A DNA stretch of 64,000 nucleotides from Microbulbifer litoralis (lineage in GTDB: Bacteria > Pseudomonadota > Gammaproteobacteria > Pseudomonadales > Cellvibrionaceae): NCBI RefSeq assembly GCF_023634065.1, contig NZ_JALKCV010000005.1, forward strand, positions 248,001 through 312,000, given 5' to 3'. The notes under the pieces were generated by a model, which was given only the letters and a program-made list of their open reading frames with translations, did not search any database and was not told the origin of the DNA. Of this stretch, positions 55,491-64,000 are shown in pieces. The first letter of the stretch is position 1. Each line of letters opens with the position of its first letter. A program made the translations under genes and the position numbers.

Positions 55491-56239
55491 TCGACAATCT
55501 CCTGGTTGTTTTCCCGCGAGGTCAGCAGGTAGTGATTGGCCACTTCGGCCCGCAGCGCAAAGCGGCGGGAAAGGTAGGTCTTGATACCAAAGCCGGTCAG
55601 CATGGCCGTATCCTCGCGATCCTCGGTGGCGACGATGGTCGCATTCGGCGAAGTGATATTGAGGCCGGTGCCCAGCATGAAATAGGGGGAAAATTTCCAG
55701 CGCGGAAACGGCTGGTGGATCACGGCCAGCTGGTAGGTCTGGCTGTCGGAGTAGGCCCCCACCGCCTGGGTCGCGCGCAGTTCGGCGGACAGGTTGGCGG
55801 TAAAGCGATAACCCAGGTTCACCCCCATGGAGTCGGCGCCGTCGAAATCGCCGTAACTGAATCCCAGGTGAAAGTGCTGCTGTTCGATGTCGCTGAAATC
55901 CGGCAGCGGCACCGCCACCTGCTCCCCGTCGATACCGTAGATCTCATCCAGCTCGGCGACACGGATCCAGCCGCTCTTGTCGCGGCGGGTGGTCACCTTG
56001 ACCCAGTCGGTGCGCCGCTTCAGCAGCCAGATGGTCTCGCCGTGCTCCGCCACATGGAAAATCGGGTAGCCGCGCCCGGGGCCGGTGTGCATATTCAGGT
56101 AGGGTGCGCCGACGGTGACCTGTTCCGCGTCCTCCGGCACATGCTGCGGGCGCTCGATCGTCTCCGCGCGCGCGACACCACTGGCCAGCAGCAGCGCCAG
56201 TGCGAGTTTCAATACTGTTCCGTAATTCCGTCGACTCAT
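55460..56239 (-). CDS. bacterial SH3 domain plus outer-membrane barrel protein
   Basis: This 259-residue protein has a signal peptide ending GVARAE, an SH3b domain at about 40-100 (VGAPYLNMHTGPGRGYPIFH, TDWVKVTTRRDKSGWIRVAEL), then an eight-strand-type barrel ending KLGFDVYL. SH3b domains often bind peptidoglycan, so the protein may tie an outer-membrane barrel to the wall. It begins 3 bp after the stop of the heme lipoprotein gene, clearly one operon. Confidence 0.8.
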   Translation of the reverse strand: MSRRNYGTVLKLALALLLASGVARAETIERPQHVPEDAEQVTVGAPYLNMHTGPGRGYPIFHVAEHGETIWLLKRRTDWVKVTTRRDKSGWIRVAELDEIYGIDGEQVAVPLPDFSDIEQQHFHLGFSYGDFDGADSMGVNLGYRFTANLSAELRATQAVGAYSDSQTYQLAVIHQPFPRWKFSPYFMLGTGLNITSPNATIVATEDREDTAMLTGFGIKTYLSRRFALRAEVANHYLLTSRENNQEIVEWKLGFDVYL

Positions 56240-56242
56240 GAC

Positions 56243-58879
56243 TCAGTCCACCGGCGCCGCAAAGGGATCGTTATAGTACTGGGCGCCGACATCGATCCAT
56301 TCGGAAATCAGGCGCAGCTCCGCCGGCGCCAGGTAGCCGTCGTGCGCACCGCCCGCGGCAAAGGTCGCGAAAAAGCGGCTGTCGTTGGCGGCGCCGCCGA
56401 TCAGCCGCTCTATGTCGACGGTCACCATGACCGGGATCGGGTTGCCGTCGCTGTCGAGAATCAGTTCGCCGTCTTCATCGGTCTCGAACACCGGGTTGCC
56501 GTTGTCATCGGTCTCCTGCACCAGGATTTCCTGCAGGGCGCCGTCCACCAGCTCCTGGCTGGGATTATCGAACAACAGCTCGACGTAGGAGGTAATCCAG
56601 TCCGCATTGACCGGCGACTGGCCGGACGTCAGGTCCAGCTGGCCGGCGGGCACCTGCAGCATACCGTCGGCGTCGCGGCTGGAGTGGCAGGCGGTACAGG
56701 TATGGTCCTCGATCACGGTGCCGCCGGCGTCGGTGATCTGCCGGTCCAGGTCCCACAGCGGCTGGATATGTTCCGGATAGTGGATGATGCTGCGGCAGCT
56801 GTCGACCCAGTCGTCCAGACAGGTGGCCGGAATCGGGATCGGCGTGGCCAGGTCCGCGTAGGGAATTTCGCTGCTCGGATCTTTTGCCCGCAGGGCCGGA
56901 TCGGTCCACAGGTCGCTGAAACGGATATCCCCTTCCAGCTCTGCCTCGCCGGCGATGCGCGCCAGCAGTTGCGCCATGGTCTCACCCATTTCCGCCACCA
57001 GTGCCGGCTCGGTATTCGGGAAGGCCGCGCCGGATGTGGCGGCGCCGGCCCAGGCGGCATCCGGATTCCTGTCCGGGCGGCCGTGGGGCACCTCGCTGTC
57101 GCCGCTGTGGCAGCCGTTGCAGTTGCGCACTTCACCGGCGCGCAGTTGCAGCCAGCTGCGGTGGCGACCCACCAACCGGCGACCGTTGGAATCCACCACG
57201 GCAATCGCCAGCGGCATGTCCGCCGGCAGCCTGACCCGCACCGAGCCGTCCGGCTGGATCGGCGTATAGCCGAGAATCTCGCGCATGCCCTGGGCGCGGT
57301 TGCGGCCGAAGGCCGAGCCGTCGAAATCCAGCGTGTCGTCGTCGGGAATACCCGCGGCCTTGACCACGCGCAGGTAGCGCGCCGGGCGCAACTCCGCCGG
57401 AGTGATATCCGGGTCGGCCAGTTCGGCGATGGGCACAATCGCCTCGCCGTCGAAATCGTAGACACTGCGGATATCCAGGATACCGGCACCGGCCTGCACC
57501 AGCTCACGATCGATATCCACGCCCGGTACCGGTTCCGGCAGGTAGGCGGGCTGGGTGCGCGGCTCCAGGGTGACGCCCTCGGAAATCATCTCGCCCTCCT
57601 CGGCGACGACGATCGGCAGCTGCGTGCCTTCGACATAGTCGTAAATCCACAGGCCGTACAACGGATCCGCCGGCACGACCTCTTCCTGTTCGAGCCACTC
57701 GTCGGTACAGGGGCGCGGCAGCTCTGTTTCCACTTCCAGCACCCGGCACTCGCTCCAGCTGACCAGCAACCGGCTGGTGCCATCGTGGAAAGGCCAGGCG
57801 GAAGCGAACAGGCCGTGGGGCGACAGCTCGCCGTTGGTGATGACCTCATCCACGGAGATGGACGCCTGGCCCACCAGCTGCCCCTCGCCCTCCGGCTCGC
57901 TGTAGGCCTCGGTGTGATTCGCACTGTCGATCGCCACCAGGTCGCCGCCGTAGCCGATGCCCTCGGGTGCGCGCAGTGTGATCAGCAGGCGGCCGTCGGG
58001 CATTTCCCGCGGTCGCACAAAAACGGCATCGGTGCGTTCGCCGTCTGCATCGGGCGTGCCGGTCTGCTGGCTGTGGTAGCCGTAGTGGAAGGCCAGGTCG
58101 GTACCGTCGGGCTCGATAGTGTAGAGACTCAGGTTGTCCACACCACCCATATTGTCCCAGCGGTTGAACAGGATGCGGCCGTCGTTCAGCACTGTCGGCT
58201 GCAGGTCGTGGCTCTGGTTGAAGGAGATCTGTTCGATATCGGAGCCGTCCGCGTCCATCACATGCAGGACAAAGGCCTGCTCCTGCAGGTCCTCCGCCAG
58301 CGAGGAGAACTGCGGCTTGTTGTCGTCCAGCAGCAGTGCGCGGGAGCGGCGCTGGCGTGTGGAGGTGAACAGGATGCGGCCGTCGGGCAGGAAGGCCGGG
58401 GAAATATCCTGGCCCTCCCCGGCGATCAGGTCGGATTCGATGACCCGTTTCAACTCGCCGGTTTCGCGATCGTAGAGCCAGATATTCCAGGTGGGCTGTT
58501 CGTCGTCGTCCGCGTCCTCGATTTCCGGTGCGCGCATCGCGAACAGCAGGCGCTGGCCATCGGCGGAAACGTTCAGGTCTTTGACATCGTAGGTGCCGTC
58601 GAAGAGCCCGGCGGTCAATACGGTTTCCGCAGCGCTGGGCGTGGCGCGGTCTTTCAGCACCAGCTCGGCGCCGGGGGTGAAGGTGGCGGGGGAGTAGATA
58701 TCGTCCTCGACCGGGGCACCGTCGTCTTCGAACGGCAGTTGCCGGCGCACGAAAGCCACCGGGTAATCCACAACCACCGGGTCTTCCGCCTGGTCGCCGC
58801 CGGCAGAATTTTCGCCACCACCGCTGCCGCCGCAGGCCGACAATAACAACAGCGCTGGTAGCGCATAAAAATATTTCAT
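56243..58879 (-). CDS. di-heme beta-propeller lipoprotein, HzsA-like
   Basis: This 878-residue lipoprotein (lipobox LLSAC) has an N-terminal propeller with PD40/TolB-like blades (VSADGQRLLFA, FLPDGRILFTSTRQRRSRAL, VMDADGSDIEQISFNQ). A middle/C-terminal part carries two c-type heme sites, RNCNGCHSGD near residue 588 and HTCTACHSS near 728. It resembles proteins annotated as related to hydrazine synthase alpha (HzsA). Hydrazine synthesis itself is not implied; anammox genes are absent. The CxxCH sites mean it is matured in the periplasm. ATG at 58879 gives the lipoprotein signal. Confidence 0.82.
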   Translation of the reverse strand: MKYFYALPALLLLSACGGSGGGENSAGGDQAEDPVVVDYPVAFVRRQLPFEDDGAPVEDDIYSPATFTPGAELVLKDRATPSAAETVLTAGLFDGTYDVKDLNVSADGQRLLFAMRAPEIEDADDDEQPTWNIWLYDRETGELKRVIESDLIAGEGQDISPAFLPDGRILFTSTRQRRSRALLLDDNKPQFSSLAEDLQEQAFVLHVMDADGSDIEQISFNQSHDLQPTVLNDGRILFNRWDNMGGVDNLSLYTIEPDGTDLAFHYGYHSQQTGTPDADGERTDAVFVRPREMPDGRLLITLRAPEGIGYGGDLVAIDSANHTEAYSEPEGEGQLVGQASISVDEVITNGELSPHGLFASAWPFHDGTSRLLVSWSECRVLEVETELPRPCTDEWLEQEEVVPADPLYGLWIYDYVEGTQLPIVVAEEGEMISEGVTLEPRTQPAYLPEPVPGVDIDRELVQAGAGILDIRSVYDFDGEAIVPIAELADPDITPAELRPARYLRVVKAAGIPDDDTLDFDGSAFGRNRAQGMREILGYTPIQPDGSVRVRLPADMPLAIAVVDSNGRRLVGRHRSWLQLRAGEVRNCNGCHSGDSEVPHGRPDRNPDAAWAGAATSGAAFPNTEPALVAEMGETMAQLLARIAGEAELEGDIRFSDLWTDPALRAKDPSSEIPYADLATPIPIPATCLDDWVDSCRSIIHYPEHIQPLWDLDRQITDAGGTVIEDHTCTACHSSRDADGMLQVPAGQLDLTSGQSPVNADWITSYVELLFDNPSQELVDGALQEILVQETDDNGNPVFETDEDGELILDSDGNPIPVMVTVDIERLIGGAANDSRFFATFAAGGAHDGYLAPAELRLISEWIDVGAQYYNDPFAAPVD

Positions 58880-59118
58880 TTTTCTTGCGTCCAAAAGTGA
58901 CAAAAATGCGCAGTTTATTATGAAAATTGCGCCTGCCGCTTTCCCCGGTTGGATTTATATCGACGTTCCAGTGTTAAATTCTCTCCGCTGTTTCCCCCAC
59001 ACTCAAGGTGCGCACAAAAAAATTGCCAACCAGGGCCCAGATCCTGCATACCACACTGGCAATAAAAAGCGCAGGTCTTAGTATCTCCTGTCACTTCAGT
59101 GATCAAGTTACCAGTCCG

Positions 59119-60348
59119 ATGAAAAAGTTATCGTTCCGGCAGCATATTGCCCGACAAATGACCGGCGGCGCACTGCTGGGCATCTGCCTCTGGGCGGGTG
59201 CCGCGGTCGCCGACCCACAGGAGCAGGCGCTGCAGATGCACAGCCGCCTGACCGGGGTAAAGCCGGCCGTAAGTGTCCTGCAGGACATGGCCGAGGATAT
59301 CGCCGACGGCAACCCGATGGATGCCGCCTATACGGCAATGGAAAACGATGCCTTTTACGATGTCACGCTGAAAAACCTGGCCACGCCCTGGACCAACCGC
59401 GACCGCGATGTCTTCGCGCCGCTGAACGATTACACCGCAACGGTCATCGGCGCCGTGCGCGACGACCTGGATTTCCGCCAGGTTCTCTACGGCAACCTGC
59501 TCTATACCGCCGACAGTGGCCTGGGCCTGCCGCCGTACCGCAACGACGACAACGAACACTACGAGGCACTGGAGAACAGCGGCTATCCGTTGCAGGTGGC
59601 GCTGGTGAAACGCAGCCAGTCTGCGGTCACCGGCCTGCCGGCGCAGGCCACCGCCGGCGTCATCACTTCCCGCGCCGCCTCGCGGGCCTTTTTTATTGCC
59701 GGCACCAATCGCGCCATGTTCCGCTACACCCTGTGGAATCACCTGTGCCGGGATATGGAACAGGTGAAAGACACCAGCCGCCCGCCGGACCGCATCCGCC
59801 AGGACGTGAGCCGCAGCCCCGGCGGCGACAGTCGCGTCTTCCAGAACAACTGTGTCGGCTGCCACAGCGGCATGGACCCGATGGCCCAGGCGTTTGCCTA
59901 CTACGACTTTGTCTACGACGCGGACAACGACCCGGACGCGATCAACGGCTACCTGGACTACAACAGTGCCGGCGATACCGACCCGGCCACCGGCACCCGG
60001 GTGAAGGCGAAGAACCATATCAACAGCGCCAATTTTCCCCACGGTTTCGTAATACCGGATGACAGCTGGGACAACTACTGGCGCGAGGGACCGAACATGC
60101 ACCTGGGCTGGAGCCAGTCCCTGCCCGGCAGCGGCAACGGCGCCAAGACCCTGGGCCAGGAACTCGCCAACAGCCGCGCCTTCGCCCAGTGCCAGGCCAC
60201 CAAGGTGTTCCGCCAGGTCTGCCTGCGCAGCCCCGAGGACGCGAACGACCGCAACGAAATCGAATCGATCGCGGACGATTTCAGCAACAGCGGCTACCGG
60301 CTGAAGCGGGTGTATGCCGATGCTGCAGTTTATTGTGCGGGGGAATGA
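59119..60348 (+). CDS. periplasmic mono-heme protein (DUF1588/PSCyt-like)
   Basis: This 409-residue protein has a signal peptide ending AAVADPQ and one c-type heme site, NNCVGCHSGMDPMAQAFAYYD near residue 247. This is like the C-x-x-CH-x-x-MDP block of DUF1588-type proteins found with planctomycete-type cytochromes. I chose the ATG at 59119 because it starts the signal peptide. It is divergent from the di-heme lipoprotein gene, with 239 bp between (58880-59118) that must hold both promoters. Confidence 0.75.
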   Translation: MKKLSFRQHIARQMTGGALLGICLWAGAAVADPQEQALQMHSRLTGVKPAVSVLQDMAEDIADGNPMDAAYTAMENDAFYDVTLKNLATPWTNRDRDVFAPLNDYTATVIGAVRDDLDFRQVLYGNLLYTADSGLGLPPYRNDDNEHYEALENSGYPLQVALVKRSQSAVTGLPAQATAGVITSRAASRAFFIAGTNRAMFRYTLWNHLCRDMEQVKDTSRPPDRIRQDVSRSPGGDSRVFQNNCVGCHSGMDPMAQAFAYYDFVYDADNDPDAINGYLDYNSAGDTDPATGTRVKAKNHINSANFPHGFVIPDDSWDNYWREGPNMHLGWSQSLPGSGNGAKTLGQELANSRAFAQCQATKVFRQVCLRSPEDANDRNEIESIADDFSNSGYRLKRVYADAAVYCAGE

Positions 60349-60352
60349 GCAG

Positions 60353-62881
60353 ATGAATTTCCGAAAATCCTCCGGCTCCGTTTCCAGCTCAGTGGCGGCT
60401 CTGCTACCGGCAAAACTGCTAAGCAGTCTCATGCTTGCGTCTTTCCTCAGCGCCTGCTCTGGCGGCAGCGGCCAGGACAACGAGGAGCAGCCGAATACCA
60501 ACCCCGGAAACGGCGACGGCGTCAACTACTCCGGCCCGGCGCCGGAAACCGATGACGTCAAGCAGTACAAGCGCTATATCTGGGACAACCTGGCCGCGGA
60601 AAACCGCTGTGGCAGTTGCCACGTGGAGAACAACCAGAGCCCGCACTTCGTGCGCAACGACGATATCAACGCGGCCTACAGTTCCGGGCGCGAACTGGTG
60701 AACCTGGCCAGCCCGGCCGAGTCGCGGCTGGTGACCAAGGTCGCCGGCGGCCACAACTGCTGGCTGTCGAGCGCCGAGGCCTGCGGCGAGATCATTGCCA
60801 ACTATATCGAGGAGTGGGCCCGGGCCAGCGGCAGCCTGGTCAACAGCATCACCCTGACGCCACCGGTGGAGCGCACCGTCGGCGCCAGCAAGAGCTTCCC
60901 GGAAAATCCCGGCAGCTTCTCCAGCACCGTCTACCCGCTGCTGCGCGACTACTGTGCCGGCTGCCACAGCGAGGGCGCGGCCACCGCACAGCAACCCTAT
61001 TTTGCCAGTGTCGACCCGGAACAGGCCTACGCCGCGGCGCGTAGCCGCATGAACCTGGACACGCCGGCAAACTCGCGATTCTCCGTGCGCCTGGGTGACG
61101 AATTCCACAACTGCTGGGATGACTGCGCCGAGAACGAACAGGAGATGACCGCAGCCATCCAGGCCTTCGCCGACAGCATTCCCGAAACCGAAGTGGACCC
61201 CAACTGGGTGATCAGCAAGGCCCTGTTGTTGACCGACGGTATCGTCGCCAGCAGCGGCGGCCGCATCGAGAACAACGCCATCGCGCTGTACGAGTTCAAA
61301 ACCGGTGAAGGCACCACCGCCTACGACACCTCCGGCGTCAACCCGGCCATCGACCTGACCCTGTCCGGCGATGTGCAATGGCTGGGTTCCTGGGGCATCG
61401 ACCTGAAGGGCGGCAAGGCCCAGGGTGCCACCGCCACCAGCCGCAAACTCTACGATACGCTGACCGCCACCGGCGAATACACCGTCGAGACCTGGATCGC
61501 CCCCGCCAACGTGTCCCAGGAGGGCCCGGCGCGTATCGTCAGCTACTCCGGCGGCAACGATATCCGCAACTTCACCCTCGGCCAGGCGCTGTACAACTAT
61601 ACCTTCCAGAACCGCAGCGACAGCACCGACGCCGACGGCATGCCGGCACTGATCACCGACGACATGGCCGAGCGCGCGCAGGCCACACTGCAGCATGTGG
61701 TGGCCACCTACGACCCGATCGACGGCCGCAAGCTGTACGTCAACGGCGAGTACACCGAAGACATGGACCCGGCCGCGGCGGACCTGCTCAGTACCTGGGA
61801 CAACACCTTCGCGCTGGCCCTGGGCAGCGAGGTCTCCAACGAAAATGTCTGGGAGGGTTCCATCCGGCTGCTGGCGATCCACTCCCGCGCCCTGTCCGCG
61901 GAAGATATCGCCACCAATTATGAAGTCGGCGTGGGCGAGAAATACCTGCTGCTGTTCAAGGTGGAAGAACAGACCGGCGTGCCGGAGAGCTACGTGATGT
62001 TCGAGGTACAGCAGTTCGACAACTACGGCTACCTGTTCAGCCAGCCCACCTTTATCAGCCTCGACGACAGCGCCGATCCCGTCGGGATCGATATTCGGGG
62101 CATGCGCATCGGCATCAATGGCCAGGAAGCGGAAGTGGGCCAGGCCTGGGCCAACCTGTCGGCGACCATCGACGGCAGCTACTCCGCCGCCGAGGGGCAG
62201 CAACTGTCGCGGCTCGGCACCATCATCAGCCTGGACAAGGGACCGGAGTTCGACCAGTTCTTCCTGACCTTCGAGCGCCTCGGCAGCGAAACCTTTACCC
62301 GCGTGGAGCCGGAGCCGCCGGCACCGGCAGAGCCGGCGGACCTGGATCCGCAGCCGCACATCGGCCTGCGCCGCTTCGAACAGATCCACGCGACCCTGTC
62401 CGCCGCCACCACGGTACCGCGCACGGATCCCGGCGTTGCGGAAACCTGGGACACCATCAAGCGGCAGCTGCCGGTCGAGAGCGATATCCGCACCTTTGTC
62501 GCCGCCCAGCAGATGGGCATTACCCAGTTGGCGGTGAAATACTGCAGCCGGCTGGTGGATACGCCGGCGCTGCGCGGCGACTACTTCCCCGACTTCGATT
62601 TCACCGAAGCCGCGGATAGCGCCTTCAACAGCGCGGAGAAGAGAGCCGCGATCATCGATCCGCTGGTCGAGCACCTGCTCGGCCACGAGATAAGCTGGCA
62701 CGACGGCGTGACCTCGCAGCTGTCCACAGCGCCGGACCTGACGGACGTCGAGACGGAACTGACCAGCCTGATAGACACAATGGCCACCTGCGGCGCCGAC
62801 TGCGACGCGGAACGCACCGCGACCACGGTCAAGGCCACCTGCGCGGCGGCCATGGGCAGTGCGATGATATTGATTCATTAG
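60353..62881 (+). CDS. di-heme lipoprotein with LamG/concanavalin-like domain
   Basis: This 842-residue lipoprotein (lipobox FLSAC) has two c-type heme sites, NRCGSCHVEN near residue 86 and DYCAGCHSEG near 201. A LamG-like jelly-roll follows at about 305-530 (IALYEFKTGEGTTAYDTSG, ATGEYTVETWIAPANV, RKLYVNGEYTEDM). A long C-terminal part has cysteine pairs near the end. LamG domains bind glycans or proteins, so it may place hemes close to a surface polymer. It lies 4 bp after the mono-heme gene. Function is not known. Confidence 0.82.
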   Translation: MNFRKSSGSVSSSVAALLPAKLLSSLMLASFLSACSGGSGQDNEEQPNTNPGNGDGVNYSGPAPETDDVKQYKRYIWDNLAAENRCGSCHVENNQSPHFVRNDDINAAYSSGRELVNLASPAESRLVTKVAGGHNCWLSSAEACGEIIANYIEEWARASGSLVNSITLTPPVERTVGASKSFPENPGSFSSTVYPLLRDYCAGCHSEGAATAQQPYFASVDPEQAYAAARSRMNLDTPANSRFSVRLGDEFHNCWDDCAENEQEMTAAIQAFADSIPETEVDPNWVISKALLLTDGIVASSGGRIENNAIALYEFKTGEGTTAYDTSGVNPAIDLTLSGDVQWLGSWGIDLKGGKAQGATATSRKLYDTLTATGEYTVETWIAPANVSQEGPARIVSYSGGNDIRNFTLGQALYNYTFQNRSDSTDADGMPALITDDMAERAQATLQHVVATYDPIDGRKLYVNGEYTEDMDPAAADLLSTWDNTFALALGSEVSNENVWEGSIRLLAIHSRALSAEDIATNYEVGVGEKYLLLFKVEEQTGVPESYVMFEVQQFDNYGYLFSQPTFISLDDSADPVGIDIRGMRIGINGQEAEVGQAWANLSATIDGSYSAAEGQQLSRLGTIISLDKGPEFDQFFLTFERLGSETFTRVEPEPPAPAEPADLDPQPHIGLRRFEQIHATLSAATTVPRTDPGVAETWDTIKRQLPVESDIRTFVAAQQMGITQLAVKYCSRLVDTPALRGDYFPDFDFTEAADSAFNSAEKRAAIIDPLVEHLLGHEISWHDGVTSQLSTAPDLTDVETELTSLIDTMATCGADCDAERTATTVKATCAAAMGSAMILIH

Positions 62882-62917
62882 CAGACGCAGGGTGCACCGC
62901 ACCCTGCACAAATAGGG

Positions 62918-63018
62918 CGTAGCCTGGATGGAGCGCAGCGGAATCCGGGTTTCCCGCCGCCGCAGGGGCTCCCGGCAATCCCCGGATTCCGGCGCTGCGC
63001 GCCTGCATCCGGGCTACG
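62918..63018. repeat. dispersed palindromic repeat (CGTAGCCYGGATG family)
   Basis: The 13-bp ends CGTAGCCTGGATG (62918-62930) and CATCCGGGCTACG (63006-63018) pair with one mismatch, and the inner parts pair CGCAGCGGAATCCGGG against CCCGGATTCCGGCGCTGCG. A second hairpin, GCAGGGTG/CACCCTGC (62887-62907), lies just after the LamG gene stop. The repeat is between the LamG and Tat-protein genes. Confidence 0.75.
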
Positions 63019-63148
63019 GCTCCTACGACCCTCAAGGGGACAGATGGTATCTACGACAATGAACAGAACACCGGGGCCACCCGGTAGCAGGACCGCCCCA
63101 AAACTCGCTAATCGGCACCCGAAATTCGGATAGATCCGGATAACTATT

Positions 63149-64000
63149 ATGAGCAAGAAAAAACACTTCGACCTGGACCAGCCACTGCGCCACCCGGATC
63201 ACCACCGGCCGGTATCGCGCCGGGATTTTCTCGGCCAGGGCTTTCGTGCGGGCCTGGCCACGGTGCTGGGCGGTTCCGTTTTCAGCCTGTTCGCCAATCC
63301 GCAACTGGCGCGGGCGGAGCTGTCGGATGACCTGCGTCCGCTGCGCGACGACTGCGGTATCATGGGCGCCGGCGGCGCCGGCAAGATTCCGTTTATCTGC
63401 TTCGACCTGGCCGGCGGCGCCAATATCGCCGGCTCCAATGTGCTGGTGGGCAAGCAGGGCGGGCAGCTGGATTTCCTCAGCACCGCCGGCTACAACAAGC
63501 AGGGCCTGCCCGGCGATATGGTCCCGTCCACCACCGACGCCGCCGGCAACCCCTTTATCAATACCGACCTGGGCCTCGCTTTCCATACTGACAGCGGCAT
63601 GCTGCGCGGTATTCTCGACAAGGTCGCCGCCGGTACCGCATCGGCCACCAACGGCGCTGTGATCCCGGCGCGCTCGGAAAACGATACCGGCAACAACCCG
63701 CACAACCCCATGTACGGCATCAACCGCGCCGGCGCCAACGGTGAACTGCTGGCCCTGATCGGCTCCAGCACCAGCGAGTCCGGCGGCAACTCCCTGGCCC
63801 CGATGTCGATGATCAACCCGGAAGTGCGGCCCACCAAGGTCGACCGCGCCTCCGATGCCACCGGGTTGGTGGACGTCGGCGACCTGGTGGGGCTGCTCAG
63901 CCAGGAAGATACCGTTGCGGTGATGGAATCCATGTACCGGCTGTCCGACGCCAAGCTGAAAAACGTCAACACCCGCGTCACCAACGACGCGGTGATCAAG
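63149..64000 (+). CDS. Tat-exported protein of unknown function, partial at right edge
   Basis: At least 284 residues are visible. The N-terminus has a twin-arginine signal, VSRRDFLGQGFRAGLATVLG near residue 22, followed by ALAEL-like cleavage (LARAELSDD). The mature start, CGIMGAGGAGKIPFICFDLAGGANIAGSN, is like the DUF1501-type proteins that accompany DUF1588-type cytochrome genes, and relatives are often mis-labelled as GspF. Tat export suggests folding or cofactor binding in the cytoplasm first. It belongs with the heme genes upstream, beyond a 267-bp gap that contains a repeat. The C-terminus is off the window. Confidence 0.75.
   Translation, partial: MSKKKHFDLDQPLRHPDHHRPVSRRDFLGQGFRAGLATVLGGSVFSLFANPQLARAELSDDLRPLRDDCGIMGAGGAGKIPFICFDLAGGANIAGSNVLVGKQGGQLDFLSTAGYNKQGLPGDMVPSTTDAAGNPFINTDLGLAFHTDSGMLRGILDKVAAGTASATNGAVIPARSENDTGNNPHNPMYGINRAGANGELLALIGSSTSESGGNSLAPMSMINPEVRPTKVDRASDATGLVDVGDLVGLLSQEDTVAVMESMYRLSDAKLKNVNTRVTNDAVIK

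Noticed and set aside
56243..58879. True hydrazine synthase subunit
   Set aside because: Only the general HzsA-like fold and heme sites are shared; the other anammox subunits are absent and the setting is that of an aerobic Gammaproteobacterium.

Overview
This window looks like chromosome from a high-GC, aerobic, probably marine Gammaproteobacterium. The rhodanese-grxC-secB block divergent from gpmI-envC-ctp, the hisBHAF run, mutY-yggX, and many TonB-dependent receptors all fit that. A Cellvibrionales/Microbulbifer-like host is my best guess, by inference only. There is no IS element, prophage, CRISPR array or rRNA. There are several families of short palindromic repeats.

Layout. 1-8.5 kb: an esterase running off the left edge, an MFS transporter, a transporter-fused hybrid sensor kinase, a TonB-dependent receptor and two tiny lipoproteins. 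8.6-21.5 kb: mostly core genes. These are pyruvate kinase, two META-like lipoproteins, an outer-membrane barrel, a GFA/thioesterase/SDR/SmrA operon, secB-grxC-rhodanese, gpmI-envC-ctp with a DUF488 gene inserted, and a small protein. 21.5-40.6 kb: a complete catechol siderophore locus, all on the minus strand. Its order is receptor, entC, entE, entB, entA, DUF3325/DUF3649-like membrane protein, PepSY membrane protein, Fes-like esterase, MbtH, a dimodular NRPS, and an EntS-like exporter. A Fur-box-like palindrome lies inside the receptor promoter. 40.9-43.8 kb: hisBHAF. 43.9-46.4 kb: a small secreted His/Cys peptide and a ZnuD-like receptor with His/Glu-rich loops. 46.7-50.6 kb: asmA, mutY, yggX and tRNA-Phe. 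50.8-52.1 kb: a PAS-LuxR regulator followed by about 500 bp of palindromic repeats. 52.1-54.7 kb: a DJ-1 protein, then DUF3570/DUF4266/TlpA. 54.8-64 kb: an uncharacterised envelope cluster of two outer-membrane barrels, three c-type heme proteins and a Tat-exported protein cut by the right edge.

How the genes work together. EntC, EntB and EntA convert chorismate to 2,3-dihydroxybenzoate (DHB). EntE activates DHB and loads it on the carrier domain of EntB. The NRPS (C-A-T-C-A-T-TE, helped by MbtH) should add an unknown residue X and then serine; its second A domain carries the exact EntF serine code. The likely product is an oligomeric or cyclic (DHB-X-Ser)n catechol. EntS would export it, the receptor would import the iron complex, the PepSY protein may handle reduction at the inner membrane, and the Fes-like esterase would release iron. 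The NRPS carries a one-base frameshift before its last carrier and TE domains, in a GGGGCCC run.

The most novel-looking parts are the X-specifying A domain (code DSLDLGLVDK) and the heme/LamG/Tat cluster at the right end.
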